Shown: positions 34,145 to 47,300 of the stretch, one piece after another
How the letters are laid out: every line of letters starts with the position of its first letter
Position numbering within the stretch: the first letter of the stretch is position 1
Origin: Chelydra serpentina
Lineage: Eukaryota; Chordata; Testudines; Chelydridae
DNA: 64,000 nucleotides
Direction of reading: 5' to 3'
NCBI GenBank assembly: GCA_037349315.1
Contig: JBAIAC010000156.1
Location: 930,001 to 994,000 of the forward strand
The notes under the pieces: generated by a model
What the model was told of the DNA's origin: nothing
What the model saw: the letters and a program-made list of their open reading frames with translations, nothing else
Databases searched by the model: none
Position numbers and translations under genes: made by a program

Positions 34145-34800
34145 AAGATAAGAACATAAGAACGGCCATACTGGGTCAGACCAGTGGTCCTAGCCCAGTG
34201 TCCTGTCTTCCAACAGTGGCCAACACCAGATGTTTCAAAGGGAATGAACAAAACAGGGCAATTATCAAGTGATCTATCCCCTGTCGTCCAGTCCCAGTGT
34301 CTGGCAGTCAGAGATTTAGGGACACCCAGAGCATGGGTGTCTTGGTCATATTGGCTAATAGCCATTGATGGATCTATCCTCCATGAAATTATCTAGTTCT
34401 TTTTTGAACCCCGTTATAGCTTTGGCCTTCACAACATCCCCTGGCTATGAGTTCCACAGGTTGACTGCATGATGTGTGAAGGACTTCCTTCTGGTTGTTG
34501 TAACAAACTGCTGCCTATTAATTTTGTCCGGTGGCCGCTGGTTCTTGTGTTATGTGAAAGGGTAAATAACACTTCCCTAGTCACTTTCTCCACACCAGTC
34601 CTGATTCTATACACCTCTGTCATATCCCTCCTTAGTCATCTCGTTTCCAAGGTGAAGAGCCGCAGACTTTTTAATCTCTTCTCATGTGGAAGCTTAATCC
34701 CTTCATCATTTTTGTTGCCCTTCTCTGTACCTATTCCATTTCTAATACACCTTTTTTGAGATGGGGCGACCACAGCTGCAAGCAGAATTCAATGTATGAA
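34145..34800 (-). mobile_element. CR1 LINE 3' segment, about 650 bp
   Basis: Largest CR1 copy here. On the plus strand it begins acataagaacggccatactg and ends gagatggggcgaccacagc, so the LINE is antisense. The frame is broken; no functional RT. Confidence 0.85.
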
Positions 34801-36289
34801 ATAAAGTATTTGGTTCACTTCAGCGCATACTTCTGAACGTTCAGGAAAGGAACTCCTGAAAAATGTAATTGGAAGTCAGGGGATTAGGTAGGAGGCGGAG
34901 TCCAGGCATTTCCCAGAAACTATTTCTGGGCCCCATTTCGTAAAGCCAGCACTCAAGTGCACACTAAATCGCTGCTCTACAACACATCAAAACAATGATC
35001 TCAGTGAAATCGGAGCGATGATGAAACGTGAAAACACAAAAGCCAAACAGTGCGACTTGGAAAATAGAAATAAACATCATAACAGTAACTTTAGCCTGAG
35101 GCCTCCCCAATGAACTGCTTTTTAAGATCTGCACTTTATACTATTTGCCATAAGTTGCTACAGCAAGAACGTAAAAGAAACGTAGCGTGCCCAACATGTG
35201 CGATTTGCAGGATTAGCGAGCCACCTTGTAGCTGCTGCGTGAAATATCCGGGGACAGCATGTTTCTAGGCACACTTGCTGAATTTCAGACACAGGCTTCT
35301 GGAAAATTCCACCTTTCACATTGAATAATTTAATATTAGATAGATTCAGATCAACATGGCCCTGACCCTCCAACCCACAGACAACCTGCGCATGTTATTG
35401 AACAAACACATGGGTGGACTATGATCTCACTGGATAAAGAGCTGGGTTCAATACTCGACCGAGGAAGGATTTATTGGGCAATAGGTCCCTGCTGCAATTT
35501 GCAAACAAGGGGCAATATGAGAAGGGGAGACCTATGGGGATTTTCAGTGAAAGGCAGTGCCTGAGGATCAGGGCCTAGAAGCTGCTGTTAAAGTGCTGAG
35601 TAAAGCTGGAAGAATCCCATTAGCTTTGCAGCATGCTGCCGATTTGCATACCAATTTTTTTTTTTGCACATTGGTTTATTAGCATACCACTGTGTTTAAT
35701 TGCATGCCCCAGTATTTGCAGATCGCTTTATCTGCATTCCAGTTTGCTAGCAGCGGGACTGCCTTACAGCTCACCTGCTGTCTTAGCTGCGTCAGCTGGG
35801 AAACACACATATTCTTGTGCCTGTCTTGAGAGTGCTTCAGGGAAGTAATGTTGCAAGGGTCTCCCTCTACTGTATTTAGCCTCCACCCTTTGGATCCAGT
35901 CCTGTAAGGTAGGGAGCGCCCTCCATCTGGTGGGATTCCAACGTGGGGCCTGAGAGCCAAACACATCTCCTGCTACTTGGTCTAACCTCAGCAATGAGTA
36001 ATGAGCAAGCGATTGTAGTAGTCCTGGGGCTCAGCCACTAGAGAGTGACATGACCACACCTGCTATGCAAGTGTATTAAGAGTGCAATGGACTGAGAAGG
36101 GAATTGACAGCCAGGAGCTCCGAGGATCCTGTCTTCATGTGGCTAGTGGCTAAATACCAATTGGTAGGAACTTTGGAGTTTGCTTACTTCCCTGTCTTCC
36201 TCCCAAGGCACTGACAGTGTTTGTCAAGGGCACTGAACAGGCAAAGTGTCTTCCGTGCTATGTGGGTGAAAAGTAGATGAAGAAACACT

Positions 36290-36505
36290 CCAAATCAAGA
36301 GCCAGGTTTAGAACCCTGGAGTCCTGACTCTCATTTCCCTATTCTAACCACTAGATACCACTTTCTTCCCTGTGCAGGGGCTAGAATACAGGAGTCCTGA
36401 GTCCCAGTACACACACTGCTCTAACCACTAGACCCAACTCCCCTGCCAGAGCTGGAACAGAACCCAGGAATCCTGATGCCCAGCCCTTTTGCTCTAACTT
36501 ACCTC
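36290..36505 (-). repeat. MIR-tail tandem units
   Basis: Three units of ctaaccactagacccaactc followed by aacccaggaatcctgatgcc type. Confidence 0.65.
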
Positions 36506-37519
36506 ACTCCCTAACCATTTAACATACAAAAGAGCATTTGTTTTGTTGCTCTTTGCCAGGCAACTGCTAAGTTTTCCTTTCCTGGGGTTTCCTAGGAGGC
36601 CAGCATGCCCCGCTCCTCGCTCCTCACGTACACAGAGATCACAAGGAAATTCCAGCCTGTTGCTACACTGGAAGGTACAAGGCACTTCCCCCACTCTCCC
36701 CCATTTACCCTCCCATTCCTGAATCCACGTCAGCTCTGGCATTGCCAGTTCCTGTCAACCCCGCACAATCCTTGATTTCTTCACTGTTTACCCAGGATTG
36801 ATGGGAAACAGAGGAATTTTTACTCTCAAACGGATTCAGAGATTGCTCCAAATCTGAGGTTCAGCGCTTTGGTGAGGAGGATTCTGGGAACCTGTGAGCA
36901 GATGGCCCCCCCAGCCTGTTTCAAACACATTATACACGGCCAATTTCACTCTCTTCCTGGAAGTTGGATTTATTAGCAAACTAATAACCAGATACCAGGG
37001 TTGGCTGTTTCCTTTCCCCAGGGTTGGCTGTTTCTCAGGTTCCCCGGTAGGATCGCTGTGTCCCGGGCCTCACTGACAATGCTGAGCCCCTGTGAAACTC
37101 AGGCCTTCATAGCTCACATCTTAGTTTTGTGTCTTAACCACAAGATCATCTTTCTTCCCCTTCCTGGTTCTTCCTTGGTGTATAAGGTAAACAGGACCTT
37201 ATGGCACACACAGGTTTGTATGATCTCTGTGGATTGTACAGAGCACAATTATCCCACCCTGCCTCTGTCCCAGCATCTCTAAGCCCTGACTCTGCTCCCT
37301 CCCCTTCACTGCATTGCCAGGGAACCGGCAGGACGTGCAGGTTGTTCAGGGGGTTGTCGTTTGGCTGAATGTCATTAAAAAGGTTCATTTCCCTCCAAGT
37401 GTCTGAAAGACATTCCGGAATGTGGGGGAGAGTGTTCCAGACCTCCCAACAGCCCTGGGGTTTATGGGACTGTCCCACTTTGACACCCCCCCAACCCGCT
37501 GTCCTGGTTGGAGTGAACA

Positions 37520-37860
37520 TTTCCTGCATTCTGGGTCGCCCAGAGGGGAGGGACTAAAGGGGCTGTTTGCCTTGGGCCCCCAGTTTGAAGGGGCCCCCAA
37601 ACTCTGTGGCACTGCGACCTGGTGCACGGGTTTGCAGTGCTGCTCAGGTTTGGTCTGCCTGCCCCGCTGACACCACCTAAGGGGCGGGTGAGCCAAACGT
37701 GAGTAGCGTTGCGAACCCGGGTGCTAGGCTGCAACACCACTCACATTTGGCCCGTCTGCCTCCCTCCAAAGAGGATGAGTGGGCCAAAAACCTGAGTGGT
37801 GCCGCATCCCACTATAGCCACCTGAAATGTTGGGGGGGGGGGGGAGTTCTCTGTGCAATA
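37520..37860. repeat. unclassified GC-rich repeat, G-run at its end
   Basis: Contains ccaaacgtgagtagcgttgc and a similar gcaacaccactcacatttgg in opposite order, plus a run of about 14 G near 37835-37850. Possibly a DNA element; family not known. Confidence 0.35.
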
Positions 37861-38181
37861 CCTAGATAAAACACACTCACGTTACAAAACCACAGGCAGT
37901 GGAATGGACCAGAGAGCTGAAATTGCCCATCCCACCAATAGAGGGCCTTATCTCCTAGATTAGGGATAGAGGCATATTGCCAAGGGACGTCCTGTACCTC
38001 TGGCTATAAATAGAGACCATCAATCCATGGGTCTAGTACCTTCCCCCAGAATGAAATTCACTAAGCTCATCCTCTTAAAGTAACCTCTTCTGCTTCCTGA
38101 CTGAGCGGCAGGGACGCTAACCCACCCCACCTTCCCTGTATTGAGATCACGTTAGTGCTGGGGGTCTGGGACCCTCTGCAA

Positions 38182-38191
38182 TTATATATTA
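38182..38191 (+). promoter_or_regulatory. TATA box of plus-strand C3-like gene
   Basis: TTATATATTA lies about 93 bp before the start codon; transcription would begin near 38213 with a 5' UTR of about 64 nt. The overlapping GTTAAT on the minus strand is an HNF1 half-site. No C/EBP palindrome was seen in the proximal 150 bp. Confidence 0.5.
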
Positions 38192-38276
38192 ACCACTGCC
38201 CGGGGGTTAGCTCACAACAGAAGAACATCCAAACAAAAAGCAGATGTTTCTGGGAGAAGTGGCGTCTTCTGGTGCC

Positions 38277-38350
38277 ATGGGAGGATCTGCTGTCTACCTG
38301 CTGGCTGTGTTTGCGTTCAGCTTATCAGCCGTGTCTCACAGCCAACCGCT
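38277..38350 (+). CDS. C3-like plus gene exon 1: start and signal peptide
   Basis: 74 nt: [20 protein letters not shown] then HSQP. The start is chosen by its GCCATGG context and by alignment with the partner gene. An in-frame ATG 33 nt upstream (38244) in a poorer context would add 11 residues. Donor CCGCT|gtaagt. Confidence 0.9.
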
Positions 38351-41300
38351 GTAAGTAACCCCGGGATTCAGAAGCAATGATCCGTGGAGATCAAAGTGTA
38401 TGTATGGGAATGGGGCATTTCCTTAAAGAGACCCTGGCCAAGATTTGCAATAGGGAGTTGGGGAGCTGGAGTTTTTAAGAACCTAACTTGAGGCGCTTTC
38501 AATGCCTGATTTTCAGAGGGTCAGGTGCTCTAAAACCCAAGACCCCTCATATAGATGCTGAAAACTCAAGGGCCCCAAATGACTAGTCACTGCTGAAAAG
38601 CCTTCAAAAGACTAGTCAGGCCTCCAAAATCACGGGATTGGTTGGACACTCACAAGATTTTTATAAAAATGACAAACTGGGAATTCTTTTTATTTATCTT
38701 TGGGTTTCTGAGCCGTTTAGGGTCATGCTCAGGCTGCGATTTCAAGCTTTCGTCACCGATCAACAGTGCTAAAAACTTCCATTTGATGTCAACGAAAGCC
38801 GTCATCCTCACACATTCCCAGGACTCCAGGAAGCTGGAGCTTCAAGGCAAACACCAAATCTTGCGAGACTTGCAGTCAAATCATGATAGTTGGCAATACT
38901 GGCCGCATGCTCTCAGTTTTGACTCTGCATGTGAGATCGGGCTTGTGGGTGGCTGGCCTATGAAGGGCTAGAGGCCTGGGGCAAGACAACCCTAATTACT
39001 AAGGTGGCTCACCTGAGCAGGGGTCAGCTGATTTCCCTATATAGAGCTTAAAGCAGCAGGAATGTGGCGAGAGGGGAATTTCTAGGGAAATGGAGCCTTT
39101 TATTCTATTTAATATTAATCGTACTTCCATGGAATCAGCTGTCGGATACAGTCTCTCAAGTTCAACAGAGTTATCTCTGTTTGTTCTGGATCTAGAGTTC
39201 ATAGGAACACAGGAAACCACAGGCAAATAACACTGACAATTACAAGAGCGTCTATCTTTTAGTAGTTTTATTAAAATTATCAACAAAGTTATAAACGTCA
39301 CAGCATATACAATTTCTAGAGATAAGTACCATGTACCAGTTATATCTACCGACACACTCACATCCTCCTAGATGGTGTTAGAGTCTGTTGGCCGCTCATG
39401 GATTGATCGATATGGAAGTGGTTCCTGCAGGAGTTTCTCATAAGAAGCTCCATTTTCCTGCTCTGGGCACCCCCAACCTGCTCTGTCTTATTGGTCTGTG
39501 TTGCCTGGAAACACAAGGACCACAAATTCTATAGGCTGTGTAGGTTCTCATTAACATTGGTGTCCCACCTTTATCCTGCGATTAAGGTACGTGTTAGAGA
39601 CAATATCTGTTGTTACAGCATTTTATTATTTAAATTGAATCTTCCCAGTTATACTTTCGCAATATTATCAGTTGGTACCTCTTTCCCATCAGTTTTCGGG
39701 TTATTTCTCGGTCATGGACTTGTGCCGTCATTTCTTGTCTCCAACACCTAAAATAGCGAAGCTAAAGTCTTGCAAGCCTCAGTCTACAGGTTCTTGCGTT
39801 TCAGCTTGTCTTACTCATGTCTACTACATAGTTCCTCTAAATACTGATCAGTCTTATACTTTTATAATCCTACAAATCAACTCCGGTGAACATACAATTA
39901 ATATATGTAATATAACATATTGATTAATCATAACATCACACAATAAATGGACACTAAACTAAAATCATTGGCTACAGAGACTGCAGGGTGTGAGTAGACG
40001 CCAGTGGAGCCAGCTGGGACTTGGGGCGTGGGACAACAGGCAGGAAAAGTCGGGGGGTGACCTGATAAAGAGGTGCGCATGGATGCATTTGAGGAAGAAT
40101 GGGCAAACTTTATTTTGAATCATTTGTGAATTAAATAAACCCAAACCTGAAATGGGCTGTGAAAGGGCTTGTGAGTTATTGCAGACGCCCCTCGAAAGGG
40201 GGAAACTGAGGCAGGGGGCTGACTGCTGGACTGCCTTGAGGCCATGAGGGGGTGTGTGGGAGGAGGCATCCCAAGCAGCACAGCGCCCCCTCGAGGAGAA
40301 TACCCGCTACTGAGTCACCTCCGCTGCTTCCTAGCACCAGGCTGGGACAGTGGGATCAGCGCTGACGGCAAGGAGCGCCCCCAACTGAGTGGAGCTGGTG
40401 TGGTGTGGCAGAGATGGGGCTGGGTGGTGCTCCCTCTTGGCCCCAGGTGGGGGCCAGGCCGGACCCTACCGCGCACCCCCCCACACACCAAATGTTCCTC
40501 CATATACCCCATGGGGGGCTTGCCCCACACTTTGGAGACCACTGCTCTAATGAGCCTTTAACGCAGCAGTTCTCCACTCATGGGCTGCATGCGGCCCAAT
40601 TACCACACTGCTGCGGCCCAGTTCAGCTATGTGCAAAAGGCCATGGGCTACAGGCTCCTGGCTGCCCGGCCGTGTGGCAGGCTCTGGGGTCCGGGCCCCC
40701 AGCTGCTGCCCAGCTCCGCATGGCAGGGGTCAGGGGTCCCCGCACAGCAAGGTCCAGGGTCCCCATGCACAGCTCTCCACTCCTAGCCCCACTCTGTGGC
40801 GGGGTTTCTGGGCGGAGGGCGCTGAGCATAGATGTCTGTGGGGGGCACTGTGGTTCTCAACCTGTGGCCCAGGTTACACTTTGTGGGCCGCATATGTTGC
40901 CCACAATGATAAATAGTTTGAGAACCACTCACTTCCTAGAGAAACCTGGTGGCTCCTTGGAGGTCTCCCATCTAACGTCTAACCACCAGGCCCCAATTGC
41001 TTACCTTCTGATGGCAGCAAAGATCACTGCTCAAGGTAGCCCAAGCCAAAGGCAACCCAGGTGCAGAGAGATGGAGTTTGGCTGACTCTGCTCTACCATC
41101 TCATCCCCTCCCTTACCAGATGCACGCTGATCACCCCAAGCGTCCTGCGCGTGGAGAGCGAAGAGATGGTCATTGTGGAAGCTCACGGCCACCATAGCCC
41201 AATCGAGGCGAGGATCACCGTGTACGACTTCCCACAGAAGAAGAATGCCTTGGTTTCGACCACAGTCAGCCTGAACCCTGGGAACGGCATGATGAACTCT

Positions 41301-44300
41301 GCCAAAATAAAGGTGGGGCTGGTGAGAGGCTACACTTATCGCGAGGGGGGGGGGACACACACCCTGACCTCTGTCTTATAAGATGGTAAATCAGAAGAGA
41401 ACTGGATGCTTTAAGGGACAGGTCATGGCATACGGAGCCTTTCCCCCTTAAAACCGGGGGTGGGGGGCATTTTCCACAGCACCTAAGTGACTTAGGTGAG
41501 AGGAAGGACTGATTGGCTCATGGTGGAGACTGCTCAAGGTAGCCCAAGCCAAAGGCAACCCAGGGGCAGAGAGGTGGATTATCTGTAAGGGCACTGGTAT
41601 AAGTCGAGTACAGCAGTGAATTCCCAGTTCTACCAATGGTTTTAAAATCTGAGTAGCTGAGAGTTAGGGTCGTGATGAAAGATCTTCTCCAGGTTCCTGC
41701 TCAGCTACTGCCAAAGGATGCCCAGAAGAAGCAATATGTCTACATCGAAGCCAAGAGCAGCCTGTTCACCTTAGAGAAGGTGGTTCTGCTTTCACTCCAC
41801 AGTGGCTACATCTTCATCCAGACGGATAAAACCATCTACACGCCTGGGTCTACAGGTCAGTCCCTGGCTGGGGCTTTTCTTCTACCTTTTGTGTCAGCAT
41901 CTAAACACATGGGCCAACATTTTCAGAAGTGGTTGCTTGCTAATTCTGAGCACCTCTGTTTATTGGGTTACTACTCCCCGCCCCCCAGATTTTCAGTGGG
42001 ATTGAATTCAGTGGGGTGGGGTGGGTGAAGAATGTAGCACAAAAAGCCACTTCTAATGCACAACAAGAACCCAGAGGAACTATGCTACATATTCTGGAGT
42101 GTCATCTGATCTATGAGCTAACTATAGTCATATATACAGACATCTCTCAGAGAGGACTCCTGCAACAGCATATAACATGTAAACGAAGACAGAAATTGGC
42201 CCTTAGAATCAGGGCTGGTGCAAGGAAGTTTCACGCCCTAGGCGAAACTTCCTTGCACCAGCCCTGTACCCCTTGCCCCAGCCAGATCCCCCACCCATGG
42301 GAGCTCAGCTCCCCCGCCCGCGGGCTGCGGCAGCTGAATGTGGAGCCAGGAGGTAGGGAGCAGCTCGCTGCGGCTGCCTCCCAGCTCCAAGCTCAGCTGC
42401 TGAGCATGGTGCCGGGAGGCAGGGGGCAGCCACGGCGAGCCACCCTCCTTGTGAAGCCCTGCTGAGCCCCAGAGGCAGGGCAACAGCCCTCACCACAGCA
42501 GGGCTTCAGGAGGAAGCGGGCGGCTGCCTCCTGCCTCCCGGCTTGAGTGTGGAGCCGGGAGGCAGGAGGCAGCCACTCGCCGCCCCCCAAATCCTGGCGC
42601 CCTAGGCGACCGCCTAGGGTCGCCTAGTGATAGTGCCGGCCCTGCTTAGAATTGTAGCACCAAATCAAAGCATTTGAAGATTCTTTTTTCAGAATAAGGC
42701 CCACGCGGTTTTTAACAGTGAGGGGGATGAACCATTGGAAGTGGTAGATTCTCCCCCTCTTGATGTCTTCAGATAGGGGTTTCCATATTTCAAGTTCCCA
42801 AACACAGGACACTGCCGGGGGGAAGAGCGAGCTGGAGGGGGAAGGGAGTATTGCAGCCGCCGCTCTCTGGCTGCCCACCTCTGAAGGCAGCGCTGCCGCC
42901 AGCAGCAGCACAGAAGTAAGTGGGGCAATATCGTAGCAGGCCACCCTGACTTCTGCGCTGCTTCTGAGCTGGGCACCCGGCCAGCAGCTGCTGGTGCTGA
43001 AAATGTTCTAACAATTTGGAACCGAGGGAATCTGGCTCCTTCATGCCCCGCGCCCCCTTCCCCGTCAAGGTCAAGTTTTCTCTGTCAACCTCTTGAAATA
43101 CACCCAGTTACCTGGGCTCCGCAGCGTTAGCACTGAGCAATGGTAAATGTAATGGGGTGAGGGTCGCGTTGCGAAACTCTGGACTAGGCAATCACAGTGG
43201 TCCCTTCTAGCCTTAACAACTAATAGATGTAGTTGCTAGTTCCTGGGCTAGGTCCCATTATTGCCCCCAATTGCCCCAGCCCGTGCCGACTGATTGCCCC
43301 CATCTTTCCCTCTCTGTAGTGAGGTACCGGCTTTTCACTGTGGGTCACATGTTGGACCCCATCTTGAAGGTGGTATCTGTGGAGCTCATGGTAAGATGAT
43401 TTCTATTTACCCAGCTTTCCTCCTCTGCAGCTCTCTCTGCTTCACTTCCTTTCATGGACTAGCAAGCCTAGAGGCCAGGAGGTTGCGCTAACCGCTTGTC
43501 ACAGGGTGGCTGGCCCTTTAAGAGGAGTTAGACCCAGTTCCGCCTGTCTCCCATCTGATACCCTGAAGCCCTGCCGGTCTCCTGGTCCAATAGAAACCAG
43601 CAAGTAGCTCAGTTGGGAGGGATAATTCTGGGCTGCGTCAGGAGACCCTGGATCGGAGAAGGGACCCAGAACCGGGCTCGCTGCCTCCCAGCGAGGTGAA
43701 AAACCAGGCTGGGGGTAGCTGCTGTAGAGGCAATGGGAGGGGACAGGTACCTGTTCTGGTTGGCGTTGAACTGTGGATGAAACGTAAATGTGTCCCTGGG
43801 GAAAGGGACTGAAATACCCGGGCTGGAGGGAGCTTCCTGGATGTAGCTGGCTGGTGAGTTGGCCTGGTCCGTGACTGGGGCTCCTAGGCACTACGGTAAT
43901 ACACCTAATAAATAATGTACAGCGCCTTGCACGGTGGTTTCAGACTGATTCTTTCTGGTGCTTGGTTTCAGAATCCAGATGGAATTATTGTAGAGAAGAA
44001 CACGGTGTCCTCGATGGACCAAGGCGGCATCATCTCCAGGAGCTACAAGATCCCTGATATCGTGAAGTAAGCTGTAACAGCCAGGGGAAGGTGGTTATAA
44101 TAGGATCTTCACATGTGAGCCTCTACTTCCTGAGCTACACGGACCAGCTTTCTTAGCCAAGGCTGTAGCAGGCACCTCAATCGCTGCATGTGCCCTCGCC
44201 ACCACTAGACGGGGACAGAGTACCACATGGAGGGGGCGTGGCTTAGACACTAAGTGGGAGTGGCTTACACACATCAACGTTCCAATGTGTTTTTGTTGCA

Positions 44301-47300
44301 CTTTGCCATCACATTTCCTATACAATAATCGCCCATTTTTTACTTCTGTCTCCCAAGGGATTTTTTTGTAATGTCGCAGGTTCCAGTTAAGGAAAGGAGG
44401 CCTCTATCTATTTACTTGTCAGCTTCCCCCATCCCTAGGATACCTGACTGCATTGTGCTATTCTCACAACACCCCAGGGAGGTGTCAAAATATTAGTATT
44501 CCCATTTTGCAGGTGGGAAAACTGAGGCCCAGAGAGATTTAAGGTTGAGATTTTTCAAGCACTTAGTTCTCATCTGCTCCCAGAATGGCCAGATTTGTAT
44601 CAAAAGAGCCCAGGACAAGTTGTGCCTAAATGGGAGCTGAGCTTGAGCTCTGCTGGAAAATCTACCCCTCGGGAACTTGTCCAAGGTCACACATGGTTTC
44701 TGTGCCAGGGTTGGGTGTGGGATTCAGAACCCCCACTGCTCTAATGCATTAGACCCCACTCCCCTCCCAGACCTGGGACTAGAGCCCAACCCCCCTGGCT
44801 CCCAGCCCCCCTGCTTTAACGCACTGGAACCCACTCCCCTCCCAGAGCCAGGATAGAACCCAGGCATCCTGGAGCCCAGCCCGCTCCCCTACCAGAGCTG
44901 AAGATATAACGAAGGAGTCCTGACTCCCAGCACCCCTGCTCTAACCACTAGACCCCATTCCCCTCCCAGAACTAGAAACAGAATGCCAATCTCCTGAGTC
45001 CCAGCCCAGTGCTTTAGCTCCAATAGCATACCGCACCAGCCGAACTGACCTAGATAGATCCTGCTCCCCACCGCATGATCTGGGCTTGTGTCTTGCAGCA
45101 GCGGAGTGTGGAAGATTGTCTCCAAGTATGAGCATGCCCCCCAGGAGGCCTTCACCGCGGAGTTTGAAGTCAAGGAATACGGTACCTGCCCCTGCCCTTA
45201 ACAGGAGGGTTTTTCCTTGTCACAGCTGAACGGCTGGCTGGTTTCGGGATCCAGGAAAAATGTCTATCCCTTCCACTCCCACCTCCCGGGCACAGTAGGA
45301 AGAACTTTGAAGAGGCCCCTTTCGATGAGGGTCCGTATGACAGTGGAGCCTCTTAGGGCACTGAGCAGAGGGGGCGTGTTGTGGTCCGGTCCTACAGGGT
45401 GAGCAGGGATAGGAGCGCGAAGAGCTTTGGAGTGAGCTGCAGGCTGTGTAGGGCCTCAGTCCTTCCCACCTTCTAGTTGGTTCTTAAGCCCAATCAGCAG
45501 GGCCAGCTACCTACAGGGAGAGCATCCCGAGAGCCCCAGCACCTGGGGTGTCCGAATCAGTCCCAACCTTCCAATTCCCTTCGTTCACCCATCTCCCCAT
45601 GGCTTATGGCCATCGGCTGCTTCCTGGGAGAGTCTCTCCCTCTCCCACTGTGTATCTCGGACGCCGGTTCCCTTTCATCTCCTAGGACCCCCTGCCCCGT
45701 GGGGGTTGTGACCTCCAGCCTGATGGCCACGGGCCCTCGGGTGACTGTTGCGATGTCTCTGATCTTTTTCAGTGCTGCCTAGTTTCGAAGTGACCCTGGA
45801 GCCTTCCCAGAAGTTCTTCCTCGTTGACCAGAACGAGCTTAGTATCGACATTACAGCCAAGTGGGTCCCCCTCTTTCTCTCTCGCGCTTCTGCTGTGGTT
45901 CAGTGCTGTGGGGCAGGCTTCTGGGGCTCGCGCATGAAGTATAATCGCCTGGGCTAATGGTCGGCGCACAGCCTGACCTGTTCTAATCTGCATTCATCGG
46001 TGTCTCCCGACACCTGCTGTTACCTTGTAATCCACTTATTTCTCCTGTTAATGGGCTCAGTACTGGAGTCCATTGGTTACCTGCTGTGTCTCTCCCTAGG
46101 GGCTTCTCCACATAAGTGGATAACAGCCTACTACCGCTACCAGCGAGTGGATTTACTTCTTTAGCTCAAATGGTTCAGGCTTTGTGACCTGGGCCAGGAT
46201 CACCAGCCCCCCTGTGCCTCAGTTTCCTCTATCCATTAAATAGGAGTAATGCTGAGTATTTTCTCTCCCTCCCACGGTCTGTTTTCCATGCAGGTTCCTG
46301 TATGGGAAGCCAGTTCAAGGCCAAGCCTACGCACTCTTTGGAGTGATGGTGGATAATGAGAAAAGGAGCATCGTGAACTCACTCAACAAAGTCCCGGTGA
46401 GAACCCTTCCCCCGAACGTAGCTTCCTGGCTACAATACACTGATGGGACTGTAGTGGAGTGGGGTGCTTTTTGGGATATCTGCTCTGCTTTCAGAGTCTG
46501 GGATAAGAGGGGAAGCCAAGGGTACAGTTTGGAGGCATATCCAAATACACCAAATACCCCATCTCTGGCAACATATAACAAATGGGGTTAATGGGGAAAT
46601 AGGTAGAAATCAATATAAATTAGAAGTTATGAAGTATAGAAAATTGATAAGGGAAGCTAAAGACAGCTGGGAAAAATCCATGGCTGTCAGAGCTAAAAAC
46701 AATACGGAGTTTTTTAAAGTATATTAAGAACAAAAATATCCTAGCAATGGTACAGGCCCATTACTAGATGGAGACAATAAAACTGAAAGAAGAAAAGAAA
46801 GAGGCCAGGTGATTGAAACAAGTTATTTTCTTGTCAATTTCAGATCAAGGATGGCAAAGGCTGTGCTAAGCTAACCAAAGAAATGTTGCGTAGCAGGTTC
46901 CCCAACCCCAGCGAGCTTCTCGGCCATTCGATCTATGTGACAGTGACAGTGCTGACGGACACAGGTAATGGAGTGGTTCCCTTAGCTGGTTGCTGGGTTT
47001 TCAGACCGGAGCAGAGCTTAAGTGATGTGTAGCTAACCCCAGCAGGCTTGGCACACATCTGTGGCCTTCTGATCTTTACAGTGCCTCTGTTACTGGGGAT
47101 AGAGGAAGCACAGGGGTGGGTTTTGCTTTGTATCCTAAATGCAACAAAACATGGACTCATCTTCATCACTGTTGTATTTCAAACCTCAGAGTTCCTGTTC
47201 TCTGTATTACAGCAGAACCCCAGCTGAGATCAGGGTGCTGCACGCTGCACAGACACACAGGGAGAGACAATCCTTGCGCCAGCTGAGATCAGGGCCCCCT

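Larger units (their letters stand above)
31202..38181. other. intergenic region between divergent C3 promoters
   Basis: About 7 kb with no gene recognised; open frames are under about 105 codons and lack similarity. It holds MIR-derived and CR1 repeats listed separately. From 34800 to 36290 and 36510 to 37520 no repeat was recognised. GGAAATTCC (36645-36653) resembles an NF-kB site and 35918-35936 resembles a CTCF site, both unproven. Confidence 0.7.

Noticed and set aside
40405..41085. 226-codon open frame in intron 1 of the plus gene
   Set aside because: Covers hAT-like repeat sequence and ends before exon 2; no similarity.
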